13,796 nt of DNA from CAZQLE01 sp964593905 (GTDB lineage: Bacteria; Chloroflexota; Anaerolineae; Anaerolineales; Anaerolineaceae): assembly GCA_964593905.1 (NCBI GenBank), contig CAZQLE010000103.1:1-13796 (forward strand), read 5' to 3'. Under the pieces are notes generated by a model, which was not told where the DNA came from, made no database searches, and was given only the letters and a program-made list of their open reading frames with translations. Positions 1 through 4,367 of this stretch are shown piece by piece (positions within the stretch are counted from its first letter, which is position 1; each line of letters begins with the position of its first letter). A program made the translations under genes and the position numbers.

Positions 1-461
1 GTGCGGATTATTTACACAAAAAATTGAAATTGCGGCGGGTGTACTTTTCGGGGTTTAATCCGGTGGCCGATACACCCTTTGAAGCGCTGCCCCCATCCGA
101 CCCGCTGCGGCGGGCGCGTTTGTATCAGGCTTCGTTTTTGTTGCGTGATTATGGCTTTGGTTTTGAAGACCTGCCGTTTACTGCGCTGGGCGGGCTGCCG
201 CTGGATGTGGACCCCAAGACCGCCTGGGCCAGGCTGCACCTGGGCGAGACCCCGTTGGAGGTGAATCGCGCCGGCATCGATGAGCTGCTGCGTGTGCCGG
301 GCATTGGCAAACACAGCGCGCTGGCAATTGTTCGCGCCCGGCGCGAACGGCGCTTGCGCGAGTTGGATGACCTGAAGCACCTGGGAATTGCCGCCAACCG
401 GGCTGCCCCGTTCATTCTGATCGACGGCCATGCTCCGGTCTACCAGCTGCGGTTATGGTGA
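1..461 (+). CDS. Putative DNA modification/repair radical SAM protein, C-terminal fragment
   Basis: The reading frame is open from base 3 to the TGA at 459-461, giving 152 residues with no start inside the window. The TTG at 24 is not a convincing start, because the frame runs upstream through it and continues into the window edge. The sequence resembles the C-terminal part of the radical-SAM family annotated as putative DNA modification/repair protein (the TIGR03916 type). Recognisable parts are RVYFSGFNP, the LYQASFLLRDYGF stretch, LDVDPKTAWA, and a helix-hairpin-helix with VNRAGIDELLRVPGIGKHSA, which in this family is thought to contact DNA. The CxxxCxxC cluster motif would lie upstream, outside the window. 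Family members often sit beside a uracil-DNA-glycosylase-like partner; none follows here, so it would have to be upstream. The biochemical reaction of the family is not established to my knowledge. Confidence 0.82.
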   Translation, partial: ADYLHKKLKLRRVYFSGFNPVADTPFEALPPSDPLRRARLYQASFLLRDYGFGFEDLPFTALGGLPLDVDPKTAWARLHLGETPLEVNRAGIDELLRVPGIGKHSALAIVRARRERRLRELDDLKHLGIAANRAAPFILIDGHAPVYQLRLW

Positions 462-534
462 TGCAATAAAATTCACTTGTTATTTGAATAAATTAATAAT
501 TACGAATAAAAAATAAATAAAATTAATTTACATA

Positions 535-562
535 TTGACATTATTTAAAACCATGCTAAAAT
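535..562 (+). promoter_or_regulatory. Sigma-70-type promoter for the DUF2089 gene
   Basis: A perfect TTGACA -35 box (535-540) is followed after 16 bases by TAAAAT (557-562), preceded by TGC, which gives an extended -10 element (554-562). The roughly 90 bases upstream are almost pure A/T, like an UP element. Transcription would begin near 569, leaving a leader of about 95 bases before the ATG at 663. Confidence 0.75.
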
Positions 563-600
563 TATCTCAGGTAATTGAAGCAGGGTTTTGTTTTTTAAGT

Positions 601-610
601 CGATGCATCG
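601..610. repeat. Ten-base perfect palindrome in the DUF2089 leader
   Basis: CGATGCATCG is self-complementary and lies in the untranslated leader of the DUF2089 gene, 12 bases before a second inverted repeat. It could be a protein-binding half of a compound operator. A ten-base palindrome can also arise by chance, so this is weak alone. Confidence 0.35.
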
Positions 611-621
611 AATGAATATTG

Positions 622-637
622 TCCCGGTCAACCGGGA
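622..637. promoter_or_regulatory. Inverted repeat, candidate operator or leader hairpin
   Basis: TCCCGGT (622-628) and ACCGGGA (631-637) form a perfect seven-base inverted repeat around CA. It ends 16 bases before the GGAGGA ribosome site (654-659) of the DUF2089 regulator. A two-base loop is too tight for a fully paired RNA hairpin, so a dimeric repressor site on DNA is at least as likely. Autoregulation by the HTH protein encoded just downstream is an inference from position. Confidence 0.4.
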
Positions 638-662
638 TGTTTGAATCTTTGCTGGAGGAAGT

Positions 663-1088
663 ATGCAATATCCACAACCTGGAAAATGCCCGATCTGCGG
701 CGCCGAGCTTGCAGTAACCCGGCTGCACTGCCATCAGTGTGACACCACCCTGGAGGGCTATTATTCTGCTGCTGCCGGGCCTTTTAACCGCCTGACCCCC
801 GAGCAAACCCAGTTTTTGCTGGCGTTTGTGCGCTGTGAGGGCCGTTTGAACCGCCTGGAAGAAGAATTAAACCTCTCTTATCCAACGCTGCGTAACCGTC
901 TGGGAGATGTCATTCGCGCCCTGGGGCTTGAGCCCAGCCGCGAAGAACCCCCGGCGCGGGTGACGCTGGATGACCGCCGCCGCATTTTGGAAGACCTGGA
1001 CCAGGGGCGCATCAGCGCCCAGGAAGCTGGCCAACTGCTGCGCGGCAGCAAGCTGGACGCTGGAAATGAAAACCTGGAAAGGAAATAA
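663..1088 (+). CDS. DUF2089-family zinc-ribbon/HTH regulator
   Basis: The 141-residue product matches the DUF2089 layout. An N-terminal zinc ribbon has C9-P-I-C12-G and C23-H-Q-C26. A helix-turn-helix region lies at about residues 58-88 (GRLNRLEEELNLSYPTLRNR, then a helix). A C-terminal helical segment at about 100-128 (TLDDRRRILEDLDQGRIS onward) resembles the SHOCT-like module. The start is well supported: GGAGGA at 654-659 sits three bases before the ATG. The protein is probably cytoplasmic and DNA-binding. DUF2089 genes are often next to SHOCT-like/YvlB-type genes, as here, and the two ORFs are only 5 bases apart. The strong promoter and palindromes upstream suggest autoregulation. What it senses is unknown; cell-envelope stress is a guess from the SHOCT-like (LiaX/YvlB) association. 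Confidence 0.85.
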   Translation: MQYPQPGKCPICGAELAVTRLHCHQCDTTLEGYYSAAAGPFNRLTPEQTQFLLAFVRCEGRLNRLEEELNLSYPTLRNRLGDVIRALGLEPSREEPPARVTLDDRRRILEDLDQGRISAQEAGQLLRGSKLDAGNENLERK

Positions 1089-1093
1089 ACCAC

Positions 1094-1504
1094 ATGACGC
1101 CGTCATTTGAAGACCGTATGAAAATTTTAAAAATGGTTCAGGAAGGAAAACTGACCGCAGAAGATGCCGCGGAATTGTTATCTGCCCTGGAGGAGACCAG
1201 CCAGGAGGCCGGTTCTGTTCGCGCTGCAAATTCTTCGACCACCGAACGGGAGCTTTCGGGCGCCAAGGCGCGCTGGATGCGGGTGCGGGTCACCGATACC
1301 AATACCGGCAAAACGCGGGTGAATGTCCGTCTGCCGATCGGGGTGGTGAATGCCGCTGTAAAAATGGGCAAAAACTTTGCGCCCGAAATTGAAGGGCTGG
1401 ATATTGTGGATTTGATGAACCAGCTAAAAGATGGCGTTATGGGAAATGTGGTCGATGTGTATGATGACGAAGATGGTGAACACGTCGAAGTTTTTCTCGA
1501 ATAA
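1094..1504 (+). CDS. SHOCT-like domain protein (YvlB/LiaX N-terminal type)
   Basis: This 136-residue protein begins five bases after the DUF2089 stop. GGAAAGGAA (1077-1085) serves as ribosome site, partly inside the upstream gene, so translation is probably coupled. Residues 4-32 (SFEDRMKILKMVQEGKLTAE onward) form a SHOCT-like two-helix module. A linker rich in S, T, E and A follows at about 35-55. The C-terminal part (about 58-136) has the alternating pattern of a small beta/alpha domain (WMRVRVTDTNTGKTRVNVRL) and ends in an acidic DDEDGEHVEVFLE. No signal peptide or membrane segment is visible. Related short proteins are common in Chloroflexota and Firmicutes beside DUF2089 genes. The function is unknown; a partner or effector of the upstream regulator is the simplest inference. 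Confidence 0.75.
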   Translation: MTPSFEDRMKILKMVQEGKLTAEDAAELLSALEETSQEAGSVRAANSSTTERELSGAKARWMRVRVTDTNTGKTRVNVRLPIGVVNAAVKMGKNFAPEIEGLDIVDLMNQLKDGVMGNVVDVYDDEDGEHVEVFLE

Positions 1505-1540
1505 GCCACAACGAATTGACCGTTGAGACGTATATTTTAG

Positions 1541-1567
1541 TGGGCCGGCAGATCTCCTTCCGGCCCA
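1541..1567 (+). other. Strong GC hairpin downstream of the SHOCT-like gene
   Basis: TGGGCCGG (1541-1548) pairs perfectly with CCGGCCCA (1560-1567) around an 11-base loop, and partial A/T pairing (ATATTT with AAATAT) can extend the base. It lies 36 bases after the SHOCT-like stop and about 75 bases before the MFS start. The 3' side has only AAATATTTCC, not a proper T-run, so it is a weak terminator at best. It could instead stabilise the 3' end of the upstream mRNA or act in the MFS leader. Confidence 0.4.
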
Positions 1568-1641
1568 AATATTTCCTGGCATATAGATCACTCGGACCTC
1601 CTGTACGGGAAGGCTGATCTGATTTGGAGTTCGAAAAACGT

Positions 1642-2934
1642 ATGGCACAGAATATTGATCCAACCAACAAAAACTGGATGCGTCCGTTCCTTTTTATCTG
1701 GACCGGACAGGCGTTTTCAATTTTAGGCAGTTCCATTGCACAGTTTGCGCTCATCTGGTGGTTAACACAGTCCACCGGGTCGGCCACAGTCCTTTCTACT
1801 GCCACGCTGGTGGCATTTATCCCCGAAGTGTTCCTCGGGCCTTTTGCCGGCGCACTGGTGGACCGCTGGAACCGTAAACTGGTGATGATTTTGGCAGATG
1901 CAATTGTGGCCGTCTTTGCGCTGCTGCTGGTGCTTTCATTTGCGTTTGGTTTGCAGGCGGTGTGGCAGGTTTATCTGATTCTGTTTTTGCGTGCGTTGAG
2001 CGGCGTGTTTCAATTTGCAGCCATGCAGGCCTCCACCTCACTGATGGTGCCAGATGAGCATCTCGCGCGGGTGGCCGGAATTAATTCATCTTTGCGGGGC
2101 GGCATTAATATCATCGCCCCGATGGTGGGCGCTTTCTTGATGAGCGTGATCCCGCTGCCGGTAATTTTGATTTCAGACCCCCTGTCGGCCGTGCTGGCGA
2201 TTCTGCCGTTGTTCTTTATTCAAATTCCGCAGCCGCAGCGCCGCGCGGGCGGGCCGATGGCGGCCAAGACCGTTTTGCAGGATGTGCGCGAAGGGCTGCG
2301 TTATGTGTTGCGCTGGCCGGCCATGGTGTGGGTGATGGTCATGGCGATGGTGATTAATTTTGTCTCCATGCCGGCTGTGGCATTGACCCCGATTCTGGTT
2401 ACAAAATTTTTCCAGGGCGATGCCGTTCAGCTCGGGTTGATGCAGTCTGGCTTTGGCCTGGGTGTGGTTGCCGGTGGGCTATTGCTGGGTGCGTGGGGTG
2501 GTTTTAAACGCAAGATTTTGACCGTCCTCTGGGGGTTGGTGGGTATGGGTCTGGGCTTTGGCCTGATCTCTGCTGCGCCGGTAAACCTGTTCTGGCTGGC
2601 GGTGGCGGGCATGTTTCTGGCGGGGATGATGAACCCGATTGTTAACGGCCCGATTTTTGCCATTATTCAAACCAAGGTTGCGCCCGAGATGCAGGGCCGG
2701 GTGTTTACCCTGTTGACCAGCGGCGCATCGGCCATGGTGCCCCTTTCGATGCTGATCTCCGGTCCGCTGGCCGATGGTTTTGGGGTGCGGTTATGGTTTT
2801 GGATTGGCGCAGCCGGTTTTGTGCTCATCGGGTTGAGCGGATTTCTGATCCCGGTTGCTATGCGTATTGAAGAAGATGCCCCGCCCGTGGCCGGCCCGGC
2901 GGTGCAGTTGCAGGGGAGCCTGGCCGACAAATAG
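1642..2934 (+). CDS. MFS efflux transporter, DHA3/MefA-like
   Basis: From the ATG at 1642 the protein has 430 residues, typical for a 12-helix major facilitator. The opening FIWTGQAFSILGSSIAQFAL, then WWLTQSTGSATVL and the motif-A-like GPFAGALVDRWNRK (about 66-79), match the DHA3 branch (MFS_3, macrolide-efflux and EntS-like), which exports small molecules using the proton gradient. A second-half repeat and a soluble, acidic, proline-rich tail (EEDAPPVAGPAVQL) are present. An in-frame TTG at 1624 adds six residues and has GGGAAGG ten bases upstream. The ATG has GGAG at 1626-1629, a rather long 12 bases away, so the start is not settled. The substrate cannot be named. No specific promoter was found in the 137-base gap upstream, so read-through from the DUF2089 unit is possible. 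Confidence 0.85.
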   Translation: MAQNIDPTNKNWMRPFLFIWTGQAFSILGSSIAQFALIWWLTQSTGSATVLSTATLVAFIPEVFLGPFAGALVDRWNRKLVMILADAIVAVFALLLVLSFAFGLQAVWQVYLILFLRALSGVFQFAAMQASTSLMVPDEHLARVAGINSSLRGGINIIAPMVGAFLMSVIPLPVILISDPLSAVLAILPLFFIQIPQPQRRAGGPMAAKTVLQDVREGLRYVLRWPAMVWVMVMAMVINFVSMPAVALTPILVTKFFQGDAVQLGLMQSGFGLGVVAGGLLLGAWGGFKRKILTVLWGLVGMGLGFGLISAAPVNLFWLAVAGMFLAGMMNPIVNGPIFAIIQTKVAPEMQGRVFTLLTSGASAMVPLSMLISGPLADGFGVRLWFWIGAAGFVLIGLSGFLIPVAMRIEEDAPPVAGPAVQLQGSLADK

Positions 2935-2964
2935 GTCTGGGGCGGGCTGTGGCGAAGTTGGAGG

Positions 2965-3012
2965 GACCCAGGTTTTACCCGCAGGGGTGCATCCTGGGTC
3001 TCGCACGTTTTT
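2965..3012 (+). terminator. Probable terminator hairpin after the MFS gene
   Basis: GACCCAGG (2965-2972) pairs perfectly with CCTGGGTC (2993-3000). Inside the loop ACCC (2977-2980) can pair with GGGT (2985-2988), making a stacked two-part hairpin. A run of five T (3008-3012) follows seven bases after the stem, which is farther than in a classical intrinsic terminator. It lies between the MFS stop and a good promoter for the mscS gene. Confidence 0.45.
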
Positions 3013-3019
3013 ATTGGGA

Positions 3020-3048
3020 TTGACGCCAGGCGTGAAAACAGATTTAAT
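3020..3048 (+). promoter_or_regulatory. Sigma-70-type promoter for the MscS gene
   Basis: TTGACG (3020-3025) and TTTAAT (3043-3048) are separated by 17 bases. The -35 and spacer contain the perfect odd palindrome ACGCC-A-GGCGT (3023-3033), well placed for a repressor or activator. Transcription would start near 3055, about 32 bases before the favoured ATG at 3087. Confidence 0.55.
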
Positions 3049-3086
3049 GGTCATCAGCGTTAAACAAAATCATGGAGCTGGGTGAG

Positions 3087-4133
3087 ATGATGATTCTGGC
3101 ATGGTTGGAAAATCCGCTGGTGCGGCTAACGGCTGCTCTGGTCAGTGGTGTGCTGACTTTTGTGTTCGTGCGCTTGTTGTTAAACGTGACCGGCCGCATT
3201 CTTGCCCGCAGCGCAGAACGCAGCGGGTCTTTTGTGCCGGTTTATGCTGCCAGTGTTCTTGAGGCAACCAGCGTGGTGCTGCTGGTGTATCTTGGGCTGG
3301 CGGCGGCGTTGGCCTTTTTCACCCTTCCACCCTGGGCGGCCAACGTCTTCGCGCGCGCCGGCACGGTGCTCCTCTATGTTCAACTGGGGTTATGGATAAA
3401 CCGTCTGGTGGCGGTGCATGTCACCCGGCGGGTGGCGTTGACCCTGAAAAATGACCCGAGCGCAGCGACGATGATCAACGCGCTGGGGGTGGTGGCCCGA
3501 GTGGCGGTCTGGTCGCTGACTGCGTTATTTGTGCTGGAGGCATTGACCGGAATGCAGGCCCCGGCGTTAATTGCCTCGCTGGGGGTGGGGGGCATTGCGG
3601 TGGGCCTGGCGGTGCAGAACTCGGTGGGAGACCTGTTTTCTTCTCTGGCATTGTCGATGGACCAACCGTTTGTGATTGGGGATGCAATTGAGGTTGGCGG
3701 TTTACAGGGACGGGTGGAACAGATTGGGCTGCGCACCACGCGGGTACGCAGCACCACCGGTGAATTAATTATCCTGCCCAATTCTTATCTGACATCCACC
3801 CAGCTAAAAAACCTGAAACAGATGGAAACACGCCTGGTAATTTTCCGTTTCTCGGTCAATGCTGCCCTTCCGGTCGACCGGCTGGCGGGCATCCCCGACC
3901 AGGTGGCCGGGTGGCTGGGCGAAATTGAGGGGCTGAGTTTTGAGCGCTGCACCCTGCTTAGCATTCAGCCCGCAGGGGTTAACTCGCCGTCTACGGCGGT
4001 GTTTAACACCTTGTATCGGTTGAGTGACCCGGCCTATGAGGTGTTTATGCAGGCTCAGCAACGGGTGAATTTGATTCTGGTGGAACGTTTGAGCGCCCAG
4101 GGAATTGAGCTGGTCGGCGTGAGCCTGGCTTGA
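3087..4133 (+). CDS. Mechanosensitive ion channel of the MscS family
   Basis: The product (348 residues from 3087) is a small-conductance mechanosensitive channel homologue. Hydrophobic segments occupy roughly the first 140 residues. The pore-lining helix follows from about residue 159 (PALIASLGVGGIAVGLAVQN, then SVGDLFSSLAL), and then the beta domain with DQPFVIGDAIEVGG, the RTTRVRSTTGELIILPNS stretch typical of MscS, and a C-terminal alpha/beta domain. It should sit in the cytoplasmic membrane and release solutes on hypo-osmotic shock. Start choice: the ATG at 3087 has GGAG (3074-3077) nine bases upstream. An in-frame ATG at 3072 would add five residues but has no ribosome site, and the ATG at 3090 is also possible. 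The gene has its own promoter, and its stop codon overlaps the promoter of the next gene. Confidence 0.88.
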   Translation: MMILAWLENPLVRLTAALVSGVLTFVFVRLLLNVTGRILARSAERSGSFVPVYAASVLEATSVVLLVYLGLAAALAFFTLPPWAANVFARAGTVLLYVQLGLWINRLVAVHVTRRVALTLKNDPSAATMINALGVVARVAVWSLTALFVLEALTGMQAPALIASLGVGGIAVGLAVQNSVGDLFSSLALSMDQPFVIGDAIEVGGLQGRVEQIGLRTTRVRSTTGELIILPNSYLTSTQLKNLKQMETRLVIFRFSVNAALPVDRLAGIPDQVAGWLGEIEGLSFERCTLLSIQPAGVNSPSTAVFNTLYRLSDPAYEVFMQAQQRVNLILVERLSAQGIELVGVSLA

Positions 4134-4158
4134 CAGCGGCTTGCTTCTGGACTATATT
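4130..4158 (+). promoter_or_regulatory. Near-consensus promoter for the riboswitch/P-type ATPase unit
   Basis: TTGACA (4130-4135) and TATATT (4153-4158) are 17 bases apart. The -35 box overlaps the TGA stop (4131-4133) of the mscS gene. The predicted start near 4165 is just before the GGGGAGTAG element, so the transcript would begin at the base of the aptamer. This makes the downstream unit independent of mscS. Confidence 0.8.
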
Positions 4159-4164
4159 AAATTA

Positions 4165-4263
4165 TGTTGGGGAGTAGCCGCCGGATTTTTGTCACCGGTC
4201 GAACTATCGTCAGGACGGAGGATATCTCCCGGTGGTTCGCACGCTCATTGCGCAGGCAAGACC
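4165..4263 (+). ncRNA. yybP-ykoY manganese riboswitch aptamer
   Basis: The leader holds the two hallmark conserved elements of the yybP-ykoY class: GGGGAGTAG at 4169-4177 and GCAAGACC at 4256-4263, about 80 bases apart. Between them are plausible helices: CCGG (4181-4184) with CCGG (4195-4198), CGAAC (4200-4204) with GTTCG (4235-4239), and GGAG (4217-4220) with CTCC (4226-4229). A closing stem can form between TGTTGG (4165-4170) and CCATCA (4262-4267), with one mismatch. The class is known to bind Mn2+ and to turn on manganese efflux genes, including the P-type ATPase gene yoaB of Lactococcus lactis; here too a P-type ATPase follows. Assignment is by motif recall and context, without a covariance-model score. 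The middle of the aptamer was not matched base by base to the consensus. Confidence 0.82.
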
Positions 4264-4292
4264 ATCACCGCCAAGGCGTGATGGTCTTTTTT
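4258..4292 (+). terminator. Riboswitch expression-platform terminator
   Basis: AAGACCATCAC (4258-4268) pairs perfectly over eleven bases with GTGATGGTCTT (4278-4288), and the T-run 4287-4292 overlaps the end of the stem. This is a strong intrinsic terminator 75 bases before the ATPase ATG. Its 5' arm contains most of the conserved GCAAGACC element and the 3' side of the aptamer's closing stem, so aptamer and terminator cannot form together. The expected logic is that bound Mn2+ holds the aptamer and lets transcription through. Confidence 0.88.
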
Positions 4293-4367
4293 ATTACACA
4301 GGCTTTTTTTCGCACAAGACCCTAAGTTTTCATACCGTCAGATACGCAATCATGGGAGAAGAGATCT

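Noticed and set aside
12..431. Minus-strand open frame of 139 codons opposite the radical-SAM fragment
   Set aside because: The + strand frame matches a known family and has proper codon use. The antisense product has low-complexity Gln/Arg-rich composition.
1516..1536. TTGACC and TATATT as a promoter for the MFS gene
   Set aside because: The two boxes are only nine bases apart, far too close for a sigma-70 promoter.
1516..1617. Possible 33-codon leader peptide starting at TTG before the MFS gene
   Set aside because: It has no Shine-Dalgarno sequence, a rare start codon and no run of codons typical of a stalling peptide; it is probably a chance frame.
4140..4260. CTTGC (4140-4144) pairing with GCAAG (4256-4260) as the outer stem of the riboswitch
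   Set aside because: The 5' strand lies between the -35 and -10 boxes of the promoter, so it would not be in the transcript from that promoter.
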